A DNA stretch of 64,000 nucleotides from Merluccius polli (Eukaryota; Chordata; Actinopteri; Gadiformes; Merlucciidae), in contig JAOPHQ010000947.1 in NCBI GenBank assembly GCA_030340625.1, positions 22,422 through 86,421 of the forward strand, given 5' to 3'. The notes below the pieces were generated by a model. That model saw nothing but the letters and a program-made list of their open reading frames with translations, ran no database searches and was not told the origin of the DNA. The first letter of the stretch is position 1; every line of letters starts with the position of its first letter. Of the stretch, positions 47,681 to 59,589 are shown piece after piece. The position numbers and the translations under genes are program-made.

Positions 47681-47769
47681 TATGGTGGAGAAGGCGGACT
47701 ACCCGACCGCGCTACGGAGTTCATTTTTATTTTTGGTAATTTTTCCCCTGGGGGAACACCCGACCCCGA

Positions 47770-48465
47770 ATGCAGGATCCCGACAGTGCTGCAAACGCGG
47801 CCGCCGCACTGAGGGACGCTGCCGAGGAACGTGCCCTCCTCCGGCAAGCGGTCCTACGACTGGAAATACGCACAGCGCCCGCCTCAACGATCTCAGCGCC
47901 CACCAGCCGCCTAACCAAACTAGGTCCAGAGGATGATGTGGAGGCGTACCTGGAGATATTCGAGAGGACGGCCCGGGGAGAGGGATGGCCAGAGGAACAG
48001 TGGGCCCACATTCTGGCCCCCTTCCTCACGGGACCCGCCCAGCAGGCGAGTCAGGATCTAACACCGGAACAGGCAAGTCGGTACGCCACTCTAAAGCAGG
48101 CGGTCCTGGCGTACTATGGACACAGTCTGGCTGCCCGGGCCCAGCGGTTCCACGACTGGCGGTTCGATCCCAGGGGCGCCGTGAGGTCCCAGATCGCCCA
48201 GCAGGGACGGCTTATTAGGAGGTGGCTCACCGGCGAGGACGGCCCCAGTGTTCTGGATCGGGTTCTACTGGACAACACCATCCGCCAGCTTTCCCCGGAC
48301 GCCCAGAGAACCCTCGCTCTCAACCACCCGAACACTGTGGATGAACTCATTCGCCAGCTGGAGAACTGGCAGGTTGCCCAACAGCTTAGCGGCGGCGCCC
48401 GGACACCGCCCGGCCTGTCGAGACCCGGAGGGACAGACGGGGAACGGAGCCACCTCGACGGGTAG
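47770..48465 (+). pseudogene. gag: Retrotransposon Gag (capsid/SCAN-like part)
   Basis: 231 codons with a helical, SCAN-like capsid region (residues about 55-200: V-E-A-Y-L-E-I-F-E-R, W-A-H-I-L-A-P-F-L, then L-K-Q-A-V-L-A-Y-Y). A stop at 48463 ends it before the nucleic-acid-binding CCHC knuckle, which lies in another frame at 48516-48557 (C-F-S-C-G-Q-T-G-H-L-A-R-Q-C). Gag is thus frame-broken in this copy. Confidence 0.8.
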
Positions 48466-48515
48466 CCCCGCCGAGACCCCAGACACACCCACCGGAAGTA
48501 AGAGAGGAATGGCGC

Positions 48516-48557
48516 TGCTTTAGCTGTGGCCAGACAGGCCACCTCGCTCGCCAGTGC
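48516..48557 (+). pseudogene. Gag CCHC zinc knuckle, out of frame
   Basis: CX2CX4HX4C motif in a frame one base off both the upstream Gag and the downstream protease frames, which agree with each other. Two compensating frame changes therefore flank it. Confidence 0.8.
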
Positions 48558-50418
48558 CCGGAGAACAGGGACGTTTCTATGCCCTTGGCCTTCGCTGGTG
48601 AAGGGCGACCCGGACCATGCCTCCTCACACCACCTGTTGGGCACATCAGGAGGCCGGAGGTCCAACCATCCCGGCTCGGTGGGCGACCAGGACACTCAGG
48701 CCCTCATTGACACGGGGAGTGTCGTCACGCTCCTGCGGCCTGACCTAGCCGTAGGCAGGCCGGGGGAGCCCATTGAGGTTGCCTGCATACATGGGGACAC
48801 CCGCACGTATGCCACGTGCCAGGTGGTGGTACGGACCCCCCGAGGGGCCTTCACAGTAAGGGCAGGGATCGTACCCAACCTTCCCGTGCCCCTACTGATT
48901 GGGAGAGACTGCCCCATCTTCAACCGGCTATGGATCGCCGAACCCGGTTCCAGACCGCCACGACCCCAGCCGAGGCGACGCGGCCGACCCGTTCGGCATG
49001 CCTACGGAGCTCGGGCGGCCCACTCCTCCCCAGCCGAGACGTCGGGAGAGGGAGACGGCAGCGGGAGGGACGGTCCCACCCCACCAGGCACCCCAGCCCG
49101 CCCGATCGGTGGGGCTCCCTGTCCGGACCGATCAGGAACCCCAGACACCATGACGGCGTCCGAGAAGTCCGCCGTTCTCGGGGAGACGGAGAGTTCCCCC
49201 CTTACGGAGCTCTCTGACTTTCCCCCTACCGGGAGGGGAGAGGACCAGCCCGGACGGTTCGCCACCGCCCAACTACAGGACGACACCCTGAAACACGCCT
49301 GGAGTCACGTCCTCTCCCACGACGGCCAGGCCAGGGACTCGGTGAGTACCCTACCTCACCCACATTTCTGCACCAGGTCGGGCCTACTATACCGGGTAGT
49401 AGAGGGGGGGGGAGCAGTAACAGAGCAACTGGTAGTACCTCGGCCATATGTCAGTAAGGTCCTCTTCATGGCACACACGCACGTCTTAGGGGCCCACCTA
49501 GGCATGGACAAAACGAGGGATAGGATCCTAGCCCGATTCTACTGGCCCGGGATAAAAAAAGACGTTACCGAGTATTGTCAGGCGTGTCCGGAGTGCCAGC
49601 GCACTGCCCCGAGACCCTCAACCCGAAGTCCGTTGATCCCGATGCCCATTATAGAGGTACCATTTGACCGGCTGGCACTAGACATTGTGGGGCCTCTCCC
49701 TAAGACCAGCCGGGGTCATCGGTACATCTTGGTCATGGTAGACTATGCGACCCGCTACCCTGAAGCACTACCCCTCCGCACCGCCACCGCTAAGGCAGTA
49801 GCCCGGGAGCTAATGCTGCTTTTTAGCCGGGTGGGGATAGCAAAGGAGATTTTAACAGACCAGGGGTCATGTTTTATGTCACGCGTATTAAAGGAACTGC
49901 TTAGTCTCCTGCAGGTGAAGCAGCTGAGGACGTCAGTGTATCACCCCCAGACGGACGGGCTCGTTGAGAGGTTCAACAAAACTCTGAAGCAGATGCTGAA
50001 GAAGGCCATGGAGGTGGATGGGAAGAACTGGGACCAGCTCCTTCCCCACGTCCTCTTCGCGGTTCGCGAGGTACCCCAGGCCTCCACCGGGTTCTCCCCA
50101 TTTGAACTGTTATATGGACGGCGGCCAAGGGGACTACTGGACCTAGCAAAAGAGGCTTGGGAAAGCCAACCCTCCCCACATCGTACCATGGTGGACCACG
50201 TCGAACAGGTGCAGGAGAGAATGGCTCAGGTCTGGCCCATAGTCCGCGAACACCTTCACAACGCACAGCAGGCCCAGGCCCGGACCTACAACCGGGGGGC
50301 ACAGCTGCGCCTCTTCCAGCCGGGTGAGTTGGTCCTGGTCCTCATTCCTACAGCGGAATGTAGGTTTCTGGCCAAGTGGCAGGGACCGTACGAGGTGGTT
50401 GACCGGGTTGGGGAGTGA
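48526..50418 (+). pseudogene. pol: Retrotransposon protease-integrase region
   Basis: 630-codon frame. The first ~30 residues are out-of-frame read-through. Aspartic protease motif D-T-G-S at residue 62. The integrase H2C2 zinc region is at about 317-357, and the catalytic triad is D386, D445, E481 with 35 residues between the last two (D-D-35-E). A chromodomain-free C-terminal region ends at a stop caused by a one-base change near 50415; the following frame resumes without gap. Integrase lies before RT, as in Gmr1 elements. Confidence 0.88.
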
Positions 50419-51491
50419 ACTACCGGGTGAGGCAGCCGGGGAGGCGTAAACCCACCCAGTTGTACCATGTTAACCTCCTCAAACCGTGGAGGGTTGGGAC
50501 AACTCCTCCAAGTCCAGCTCCCTTGGTCCTGGCCGCCCGGAAAGCCGTACCGGAAGTCCCGATGGGAGACGACCTCAGCCCTGCCCAGAAACAGGACCTC
50601 CGCGACGTTGTGTTGCAGCATCAGGACGTGTTTTCGGAGGTACCCGGGAGAACGACGGTCGCTCAACACGACATCAGAACAGCAGCAGGCGTCACGGTGC
50701 GCGTACCACCGTACCGGGTTCCAGAGGCCCGTCGGGTCGCCATACGAGCAGAGGTCGCCAAGATGCTCCAGCTCCGGGTGATCGAGGAGTCCCACAGCGC
50801 CTGGGCCAGCCCAGTCGTCCTGGTCCCGAAGCCAGATGGCTCCTTCAGGTTCTGTAATGACTTCAGGAGACTGAACGAGGTCTCGGAATTCGATGCTTAC
50901 CCCATGCCTCGGGTCGATGAGCTAATAGAGCGGCTCGGCCCCGCTCGATACCTCACCACCCTCGACCTCACCAAGGGATATTGGCAGGTCCCCCTCACCA
51001 AAACCGCCCGGGAGAAGACGGCGTTTGTGACCCCCGGGGGGCTATATCAGTACACGGTACTCCCCTTCGGCGTACATGGTGCCCCCGCCACCTTCCAGCG
51101 CATGATGGACCGTCTCCTGCGACCTCACCAGGCCTACGCCGCGGCCTACATTGATGACATTATCATCCACAGTGCCAGCTGGGACATCCACCTGCGACAC
51201 CTACGGGCGGTCCTTGGGGAGCTGAGGAAGGCCCCTCACGGCCAACCCAGCCAAGTGTCACCTGGGCCTAGAGGAGACCTCCTACCTGGGCTACAGAGTC
51301 GGACGCGGGAACGTCCGACCCCAGAAACAAAGATTAAGACCATCTTGGACTGGCCCCGCCCCACCACCAAGAAACAGGTAAAATCTTTCCTAGGACTAGT
51401 AGGGTATTATCAAAGGTTCATTCCCGGTTTCGCCACACTGGCAAGCCCCCTCCACGACTTAACGCGGAAGGGAAATCCTCCGACCGGGTAA
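50415..51491 (+). pseudogene. pol: Retrotransposon reverse transcriptase
   Basis: RT palm and fingers from about residue 60: W-A-S-P-V-V-L-V-P-K-P-D-G-S, L-D-L-T-K-G-Y-W-Q-V and the catalytic Y-I-D-D at residue 245 (51147-51158). Residues about 272-302 are out of frame (51.23-51.32 kb), after which the thumb/connection (V-K-S-F-L-G-L-V-G-Y-Y) is in frame again. A frame shift near 51480 ends it. Confidence 0.88.
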
Positions 51492-51990
51492 CATGGGCGG
51501 AGGCAGCAGAGGGCGCATTCAGGCTCCTTAAGCAAGCCCTCTGCTCCGCGCCCATCCTACTAACCCCTGACTTTACTCTGCCCCTAATAGTCCACTCCGA
51601 CGCCTCAGAGGTGGGCCTCGGGGCGGTCCTCTCACAGGTCCGGGACTCTGAGGAACATCCAGTGACGTACATCAGCCGGAAACTCCTCCCAAATGAACAG
51701 AATTACTCCACCGTGGAGAAGGAGGCCCTGGCCATCAAATGGGCAGTGGACAAGCTGCGGTACTACCTCTGGGGAGGGAATTTCACCCTAGTTACAGACC
51801 ACGCCCCACTCAAGTGGATGGCCACCGCCAAAGACACCAATGCCAGGGTAACGAGGTGGTTTCTGGCACTGCAGGACTACCGCTTCAAAGTGGACCACAG
51901 ACCAGGGAGGGAGCACGCCAACGCGGATGCCCTGTCCCGACGGGACGCATGCCTCTGGGCAGTCAGAGGTGCCCCGGGCCTTCATCAAAG
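51492..51990 (+). pseudogene. pol: Retrotransposon RNase H
   Basis: A third frame continues the polyprotein: H-S-D-A-S-E-V-G-L-G-A (first catalytic Asp at 51599), the conserved E in T-V-E-K-E-A-L-A-I, T-D-H-A-P-L, and D in N-A-D-A-L-S-R-R. It then reads into the 3' LTR. A purine-rich tract (GGGTGGAGGAG, 51990-52000) just before the LTR is the likely plus-strand primer site. Confidence 0.87.
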
Positions 51991-52000
51991 GGTGGAGGAG

Positions 52001-52508
52001 TGTGGCAACCCGGCCCGTACACAGAGGCCCTGGAAGCCCAGGGGACAGGTCAACAGGGGGTTTACCACCTGGTTTCCCCAGAGGGCGCTGTGGAGCGCTT
52101 TAGCTGGGCACCACTCAGAGCGATTGGAAACACCTGCGCAGGAGGAAGGTGAACAACTGCAGGTGAGCATAAAAGGAGGAAATGAAGTTATGTCTCGAGG
52201 GACCCATGTCGTTGCAGTACGGAGTGACAGACAGGACCGGGGTTCCTCTACTGGACGGCCCATTCCCCGGGCAGACTGGCCAAGTGGACTAGCCGCCGCG
52301 CACCCGGACCGGGACCGCGGGAGAGAGAGGACGGGAGACCGGCCGAGGCTCACGGAGCCCATACTTTAAGTTATAGTTTTCATACGGAGTGAGAGGCTAC
52401 CCGGTTTTTTTGTGTTGGACTTAATAAATGAGCCTTTGTTAGGCTTTTTCTGTTTCAAAGACTTGTCTTGATTCGGGGAAGGGGACACTACGGGGCCGGG
52501 GTACCACA
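52001..52508 (+). repeat. 3' LTR of the Gmr1-like element
   Basis: 508 bp, close to identical to the 5' LTR apart from the 22-bp duplication and a handful of small changes. AATAAA at 52424-52429. Confidence 0.9.
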
Positions 52509-52978
52509 TAATGTATGTTATGTATGTTATGCTGTCCGTGTGCGTGTCCATGTGCGTGTCCGTGTGCATGTGCATGTGTGTGTTTGCCCAGCACAGCCAC
52601 GAGTTGAACGACTGCATCTTCGCACTCTGGCACAGCTACCTCACCTTTAAACAAGAGACAGAAACGGGAGAATCAATCGCTCATTCACACTGCTGCGCCC
52701 CTCCCTCTTTGACAAAAGCTGGAAAACCTTGGGTTGCGTAATACCACCTCATGAACCGGTCCTGGGAGTACTTGGACTTTCTAATGCTAGTGCACATCAG
52801 TCATGTAGCTTACCACCTAGCTAGCCTTTTCATAAAAGGATCCCGTTCAATTCACCTTTCCAATGAGTCGTCTGCTCGCCAACATGTGTTCCATGTGTCA
52901 CGTCTGCAATGTATGATCTAATGACACAATACAAGCCGGCTGCCTTCCAGCGCCCAGCGGAGGTCCTCACAGAGCCGG
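52509..52978. other. Type B spacer, copy 2, right part
   Basis: Resumes the type B sequence (compare 16350-16828), with a shorter GTAT tract. No gene seen. Confidence 0.6.
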
Positions 52979-53532
52979 AGGTAGTAGTTGTATGTAATAT
53001 GTGGTAGTTGAGGTAGTAGTTGTATGTAATATGTGGTAGTTGAGGTAGTAGTTGTATGTAACATGTGGTAGTTGAGGTAGTAGTTGTATGTAATATGTGG
53101 TAGTTGAGGTAGTAGTTGTATGTAATATGTGGTAGTTGAGGTAGTAGTTGTGTGTAATATGTGGCAGTTTGAGGTAGTAGTTGTATGTAATATGTGGTAG
53201 TTGAGGTAGTAGTTGTATGTAATATGTGGTAGTTGAGGTAGTAGTTGTATGTAGTATGTGGTAGTTGAGGTAGTAGTTGTATGTAATATGTGGTAGTTGA
53301 GGTAGTAGTTGTGTGTAATATGTGGTAGTTGAGGTAGTAGTTGTATGTAATATGTGGTAGTTGAGGTAGTAGGTGTGTAATATGTGGTAGAGGTAGTAGT
53401 TGTATGTAATATGTGGTAGTTAGGTAGTAGTTGTGTGTAATATGTGGTAGTTGAGGTAGTAGTTGTATGTAATATGTGGTAGTTGAGGTAGTAGTTGTGT
53501 GTAATATGAGGTAGTTGAGGTAGTAGCTGTAT
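52979..53532. repeat. 32-bp minisatellite, array 8 (about 17 copies)
   Basis: Same start as array 3 (after AGAGCCGGAG). From about 53160 units carry small deletions or insertions (GGCAGTTTGAGG, TAGGTAGTAG) that are rare in other arrays. Confidence 0.93.
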
Positions 53533-53688
53533 ATTTAATAATGTGGAGGAAATATAGCTGGTGCTGGGTTGAGGCCCCTGGTTAGAGCAGCTCTGTGCTC
53601 AGCGCTCTGTGTCAGAGTCTCTTCCCCCTCAGCAGCTGCAGCAGGTTCCTGCTGTAACAGCTCAGTGTCTACGCAGTCTGACTGAGGA

Positions 53689-53716
53689 GGTTTTTGTACG
53701 GCTCTCAATCACTGTG
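53689..53716 (-). other. V7 12-RSS
   Basis: Heptamer 53710-53716, nonamer 53689-53697 consensus; one G is missing just outside it (GAGGAGG). Confidence 0.93.
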
Positions 53717-54190
53717 TGAACACGCTGCCACTACTATGGTAACTCTGACAGTAATAATCTGCTGCGTCTTCACGCTGGGCGCCGTTGATGGTCAGAGAGA
53801 AGTCAGTGCTGCTTCCACTGCCACTAAACCGAGCTGGTGTTGATGATTGACGTGTTGTTTGCAAATCTTACTAGGAGCTTGGGGGCTTCTCCAGGTTTCT
53901 GTTGGTACCAGAATAGATAATGACCATAACCAGAACTCGAGCTGTAGGCAACTGCTGGTTGGTTTTACAGGTCAGAGTGACTGAGGATCCTGGAGTAAAA
54001 GACTTTACTGGTGGCTGAGTCACAGTCACCTGACTGCTGGTTCTATAGGAAACATAAAAACAAAACATTGAGTTATCCAGTAGAAAACACAAGCAGACAA
54101 AGAAGGGTCCACATTTTGATGGAGTTGAATGAACCGACCTGCTAAGGATCCACAGACCACTGTCCAGAACAGGAGGCTGAGGGGATTCAT
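53717..54190 (-). pseudogene. Ig light-chain V7, frameshifted
   Basis: Leader exon 54190-54139 intact. V exon about 54042-53717. One base is missing at the splice acceptor (TTCTATAG in place of TTCCTATAG, plus sense), another at the start of CDR1 (after C-K-T-N), and CDR2 has changes. Both cysteines, W and the FR3 sequence are still recognisable in shifting frames. The surrounding non-coding DNA has the same kind of single-base losses, so this may be sequence error and not a true pseudogene. Confidence 0.8.
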
Positions 54191-54254
54191 GGTTGCCACG
54201 GTTTCTGGGGTGTGAGTGACAGCTCAGAGTCCTGCAGTGTTGAACTCAGAGGAC

Positions 54255-54298
54255 TTTAAACCCTCTCAGAAGCCCAGTTTTCAGCTGAGCATGCAAAG
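54255..54298 (-). promoter_or_regulatory. V7 promoter
   Basis: TTTAAA 54255-54260 and octamer-like element 54291-54298, one extra T between them. Confidence 0.72.
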
Positions 54299-54887
54299 CT
54301 TCCTCTATATGGAAATGACCTGTTTCCACTCATCACACTGGGGGTGAGAGTGGATGCAGACCTTCTGGGAGGACCACTGTATCTCTGCTACATTCACACT
54401 ATGGGAATACAAATATAGTTTTGCTGGAAACAATTGAATTCATAATCTACAAAACATTTTCTTCTGGTTAATTTCATCTTGGTTTGTATGAAATGCTTTA
54501 ATTTTCTTATTTGTAAGAAGGAGATACTCATTACATTGTTACCTAAAACCAAATAATGGATAATAACATATTATTCTGTTTATAATAAATGCGTGTTTAT
54601 TACATGACTTGAAGGTTTTTCATTAAGTTAAATTAGTGGACTCGTGTTGAAACAATCAACTGTTTGTTAGTGTGCCTTCAAGAATTCATGAAAATAAAAA
54701 TGTACAAAATATTCATTTTATTAATAATCTCATCTACATGCAAACTATGTATAGATATCAATAACAATAGCTTTAATTCATCATATATTAAAGAATTCAT
54801 TGATTTTTTGAAAAGCAAGTGTGTGTGTGTCAGTAAGATGTGTGTTCATGTGCGGGGGTTTTTTACAGCCTCTTAATGAGTTTGTAT

Positions 54888-54931
54888 CACTGTGGGTGAC
54901 TTTTGGTGGAGCACTAAACTCACCGTTGACT
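54888..54931 (+). pseudogene. J segment 8, damaged
   Basis: Heptamer CACTGTG 54888-54894 is intact, but the nonamer region reads GGTTTTTTA (about 54858) and the J (54895-54931) lacks one G in the FGGG codons, which shifts its frame. The GTAAGT donor is kept. Confidence 0.8.
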
Positions 54932-55173
54932 GTAAGTACAAGGAAACTTTTCTTGACCTGACCATGTACTTCATGAAGTGGGCAAACAAATATCATTCAG
55001 GTTCTGTTTTTACTTCTGAAAGTACAGTGATCATTCATTGCTAATTTAAAGATAGATGATAATATAATAATGATAGAATATTTTATTTGAAATGTATTGT
55101 GTGCTTAAAATATCCCGTTAAGATTTTTCTTGTAGTTTTTTGGCTGAATGCGAAATGAAATATATATGAAAAA

Positions 55174-55215
55174 GGAAGTGAAACAAATAATTATTAAGAA
55201 AAGTTCTGCCACCTG
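55174..55215 (+). promoter_or_regulatory. EICE-like element plus E-box, cassette 8
   Basis: GGAAGTGAAA 55174-55183 and CACCTG 55210-55215, intact. The J-C intron here lacks about 220 bp just downstream of J (junction near 54960). Confidence 0.55.
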
Positions 55216-55389
55216 ACAGATGGTCAAACATTTAAATGTGTTATGAATGAATTGATATTAATGTCCACATTACAATCAACAGCTCCAACTCTTGGTGAAT
55301 ATTCATGTTCCCTTCCCTCTGTGCTCCCTATGAGTGGTGATGGTAACTGAGCCTGTTGTCCACTTGTCTCCTCTCTCTCTCTCTTCCAG

Positions 55390-55708
55390 TGGGAGTGGTG
55401 CAGCCCAGGCTGAGCATCCTCCCTCCCTCCAGAGTGGAGCTGGAGCAGGCAGCGCTACACTGCTGTGCTGCCAGTGGGGGCTTCCCCTCAGACTGGACGC
55501 TTGGCTGGAAGGTGGAGGGCAGCAGCAGCGTCTGGGGGGTGTCAGATAGTCTGGGGTCCTGGGGAAAGATGGCCACTACGGCTGGAGCAGCACCTTGACC
55601 CTCCCTGCAGACCAGTGGAGGAAGGCGGGCTCAGTGAGCTGTGAGGCCAGTAAGAGTGGCCAGACGCCTGTCGCTCAAACCCTGAATCCTGGCCAGTGTT
55701 CAGAGTAG
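55390..55708 (+). pseudogene. Ig light-chain constant exon C8, frameshifted
   Basis: 319 nt against 323 in the other eight copies. Bases are missing at about 55449, 55467-55470, 55530 and 55555, all in or beside short G runs or repeats. The rest aligns to C1 to the stop. PolyA signal 55888-55893. Error or pseudogene cannot be told apart from this sequence alone. Confidence 0.82.
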
Positions 55709-56633
55709 AGAGGCTCCAGCATGGAAGTACTGTACAATACAAATCTCCTCTGACACGTCTGCTTCATATCTCTCTGTCTAAGGTAGCGCTGCAGCTTGTG
55801 ATGATCATATAACATGTCTTTGATCCATTAGCATTATGCTTTCTGGTGTTTTACCCCTTGCTTGGATTTGCCACATGTTGAAGATTTAATAAAGATGTAA
55901 AAATAATTCATTCCTTGCACTCATTTCCAATCGTATCTCTGTCCTTTTTAATTCATCTTTCTTTAAAAGAGTATACAAACATCTGTTAAATGTCGTACTA
56001 AAACAAGTTTCACTACCATTTGAATGAAGGGTTAAAGCTATGGTGTGATGAGCAAAGTGTTGGTTGTGTGGATGTGCTTGGAAAGTGTGTTCACTGTATT
56101 CAGTGGACCAGTGTCAGTCATAGAGCCACTGCTGCTGAGATGACCCATGTGTCAACTGACTTTATGTCACTTCATAAAATGGTAGTTTAGGGGGATGTCC
56201 AGTTTTCTGCAGATACCAACTTAGAAACATGTAAAAGTACGTCTCACAACACATTCAGTATCTCTCACCAAGACATATGAACCCTAGCCTGTTGAGTGTG
56301 AAACAGTAACATATTCATAATGTTCATATGAGTCAAAGACTAAACTGACATCGCTAAAAGATGTGGTTCATTAAACGTATTCTGTGTTCAGTGAACCGTA
56401 GCGATTCAAATGATGTCCAGTTTTAGCAGATGTGCACCTGTGTCTCTTGAGTGTCAGGAAGTCAGTGGAAATGTAGGGCTGAGCTCTCAGAAGAGTCTCT
56501 GGAGAGTCCAGTGAAAGCAGTTTGTGTGCCCGTCTACACAGCAGCTCACTGGTGCCCTCTTGTGTCAAATCACAGCCAATTCAATAAAGAGTGATTCCAT
56601 GAACTCAACTCTGTTCAGGTCCATGTTGAATAA
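55709..56633. other. Conserved C-downstream block, copy 9
   Basis: Same block with scattered one-base losses. Confidence 0.6.
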
Positions 56634-56907
56634 TATTGTAACCGTGTTTGTATGTCTAGAGAGTGCTCTACTATAAATAATTTAAAACACATTTCTGTAA
56701 TAAATCCCTTAAGATAAATATTCATCACAACAATAGAAATCCACATACAATGTACACTAACTATGAGAGGCTGCAGATAAATGCAACAGGGGACCACACA
56801 CATAACTACCAGCAGAATAAGGCAGAAAAGGGTTACTTCTTGCGGTACCATATGCCCCGTACTTACACCGCTGCAACCACTCCTCACAATACTGCTCTGT
56901 TGAAATA

Positions 56908-58086
56908 TTTATTTATTTATATTTATATACAGGAAAGTATTAAAGTAACAAAGTTACAATTTAAACGGGCCTGACTCAGTAAAAAGCTGATTTCCAGCAG
57001 GTTCCTGTTCTGCAGCACCTGTAACAGGGACAAGGCACATCACACGTCACCAGGGCCGGGTCTAGACAGGCATGTATGAGGGGGCAGACACAAATCTTGA
57101 GGGGGCGTTGTGCTCCAGCACCTTTTACCATGTCTAACTGACAAATTCACTCACTAGGATGCGGGTACACTGAACAAGTCATTTGCATACTGAAGGTGAT
57201 TGGAAGTTGGGTCTCCGCTCGCTGCAGACAGCTATCCCTCACAGCGAGCCGGCAGCAGGCCGATACACTGAGCAGAGCGAAAAGGGGAGATGGAGCGGAG
57301 GCGAGAAACATGACACGAGAAACAACTTGATATATTTTATATTTGGAGGGGCATCAAGACATTAAGACATTAAGAAGTGGAGCGGAGGAGAGAGGCATGA
57401 GATAATAAAAATATATGAAATATAATATATTTTGGGGATTTAGTTTGAGGGGGCACAACATTTATTTGAGGGGCCAGGCCCCCTCTTGCCCCTGCCTAGA
57501 CCCGGCCCTGCACGTCACATTTACATCCAACACATAACAGGGACATAGCAATCAGACATCAGTAGGACAATCATATAGACAGCAGACTGAGCACAGACAG
57601 TGGTCTATAAAAGTCAGTGTTTCGCAAGTGTATGTGTTGAGGAGTAACAGTTTCTAAGCTTTTTGAACTGTGTGATGGATTGTAATGCTCTAATGTGATA
57701 AGAATGCCATTCCAGACTTTGGTGAAGCTATGGATGGACCTCTGCCCATAGCCGTTATTGTTTGCAGGCACTGGGTGGAGGGCCATGGAGACGGATGTAG
57801 TGACCTCACTTGGGGCATGTTATGTGTTGGTAAGAGGAGATGAGTGTTTGAGAGGTGCTGTGTTGGAGTTGAAAATAAAATGTGATAGCATGACTGTAAA
57901 TACATTTTGAAAGGACAGAGCACGTGATTGAGTGAGTGCAGTGCAGTGGTGTGTCCATTTAGGAAGATTGCTGTGGATCTTTAAGCTCGGTTGTATAGCC
58001 GTGCGATGGGTTCAGTAACTTCATTGGTGGTGAGAGACCATATTGGTAAACAGTAAGAAATGGTTAGAATACAATCGCATGCAGGT
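56908..58086 (-). mobile_element. 5'-truncated LINE, second copy
   Basis: Same insertion point and extent as 2846-4040, so it arrived by cassette duplication, not by a new insertion. The RT remnant is split by several one-base deletions. Confidence 0.75.
57051..57510. mobile_element. hAT MITE nested in the LINE, second copy
   Basis: Same ends and the same CACGTCAC duplication (57043-57050 and 57511-57518) as at 2992-3454. Confidence 0.87.
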
Positions 58087-58776
58087 AATACCACAAATAC
58101 AATGCATCAAATGCACCACCAGCCCTGAGCCCCTCAAACAGCAGACGGATAGAAATACACACAACTGAAACCCAGAAGCAAACTAAAGAAAACCAAAACA
58201 GCTGCAAAGCTGCAACTGAAGCAGAGTAACTAAATACAACACAACTAAAGGCAAACTAAAGGCAACCAAGACCAGACAGCAGTGGCAGCGAGAGTCTGCA
58301 AAAGGAAACCTGTAGCATTAATCACCGTCGTTCCTCTCAAATGTATGCATACGCAGTCATTTAAACAATTCAAAGTAGAGAAAGAGTCACCTGGGCTGTC
58401 CACAATGTCCCACACTACAACAAAGTAGCGGGGAAGGCTCTTCCCAACGGCGACCCCCAAGCCTGGTACCGACGGCACGTCCGCTGGAAATACACATGAA
58501 CACACGGGAACAGCGCGCGCATGGACCGTGAGCCTGGCATACAGTTACAATTTAACCCCCTGAGGTCAGCAACACAAACAGCGGGACAGCGCACGCCCAT
58601 ACCTGAACCGGAAGCGGAAACACAGCAGCGGAGAAAGAAAGAGGGAAGCTAGGGTGAGGTATTTATGCTATGCGGGAATACCCCATACACTATGTAACCA
58701 GCTGGTTACAATGGAGTAAGCTTCAGCAGCAGCATGCGTGTCATTGGGTTCGCCTGGTAGCAGACGAGGCCAGTGT

Positions 58777-58862
58777 TTAGCGGTGGTTCCACATGGCTTC
58801 CTTAGCTGCCAGGATGAGGCTGTGAGGGTGGGCCGAGGCTCGGCCATCTCCAGGAACGGATG
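58777..58862 (-). pseudogene. PAK2-like terminal exon, copy 7, frameshifted
   Basis: One G is missing in the GATGAGG run near 58817 and one Arg codon is changed (CATGGC preceded by A). The acceptor and TAA remain. Confidence 0.68.
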
Positions 58863-58994
58863 CTGCCAAACAACAGCGTTGGTTAACGTCACAAAGGAAA
58901 CATGTGTTGCATCTCCACCAGTCTACTGTAGCCAAGACGTGTCTGTGAATTGTAGATCAAGCCTACTAGGCACTTGATTGGATGGTTTGGGTGG

Positions 58995-58995
<1 letters not shown>

Positions 58996-59069
<74 letters not shown>
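58996..59069. repeat. (AC)n microsatellite
   Basis: 74-bp AC tract. Confidence 0.97.
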
Positions 59070-59070
<1 letters not shown>

Positions 59071-59589
59071 CTTTGTGATTAAACTGCTCAGTGACGAGCA
59101 AGGTAGTGTTGTAGGTGAGCTATCCAGAAGGGAGTAGATAGAGCAAGGTGTATTGTGGAGCCACCAGGCTGACAAGGCCGTCCACATGGGCTGGGGAGAG
59201 ACTTCAGCACCGAGGACAGCGACAGTCCCCCCACAGAGGGGGCTGGGTGAGGTCACTGAGGATCAATGCTATTCAACACAGCTGCTGCAGGTTTGGCAGT
59301 CAGCCTCACCTGCAGCCACTCACTAATTAAGACTCACCTGCAGAGAGAGAGAGAGAGAGAGAGATGTTGTAATTACATTTAATATGTTGCATTTGTATTC
59401 AATATATTGTATATAATAATATGTTGTAGTTGTATTTAAAATACTGAGTTGAGGTTGAATTTGTAGTATTATGTTATTTCTTGCAAATATAGCTGTAGTA
59501 TTGAGGTCGTCATATATTCAATAAGTTGTATTTGAGGTTGTATTTGTATATTAATATTTAATTGAGGTAACAGATGTATATACTATGTT

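Larger units (their letters stand above)
47149..52508 (+). mobile_element. Gmr1-like Ty3/gypsy LTR retrotransposon
   Basis: 5.36-kb element with near-identical LTRs starting TGTGGCAACCC and ending ACCACA. The domain order is gag, protease, integrase, reverse transcriptase, RNase H. Placing integrase before RT is unlike most Ty3/gypsy elements and is the hallmark of the Gmr1 group of fish and other deuterostomes. There are frame breaks at about 48.4-48.6, 50.41, 51.23-51.32 and 51.48 kb, so this copy looks unable to move by itself. The paralogous type B spacer at 16349 lacks it. I see no clean target duplication. Confidence 0.92.
56634..59589. other. Type A spacer, copy 6, with LINE/hAT insertion
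   Basis: Carries the same nested insertion as copy 1, then exon-like segment (near 58390-58483), PAK2-like exon, AC tract and GA tract (59342-59364). Many single-base indels against copy 1. Confidence 0.65.
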
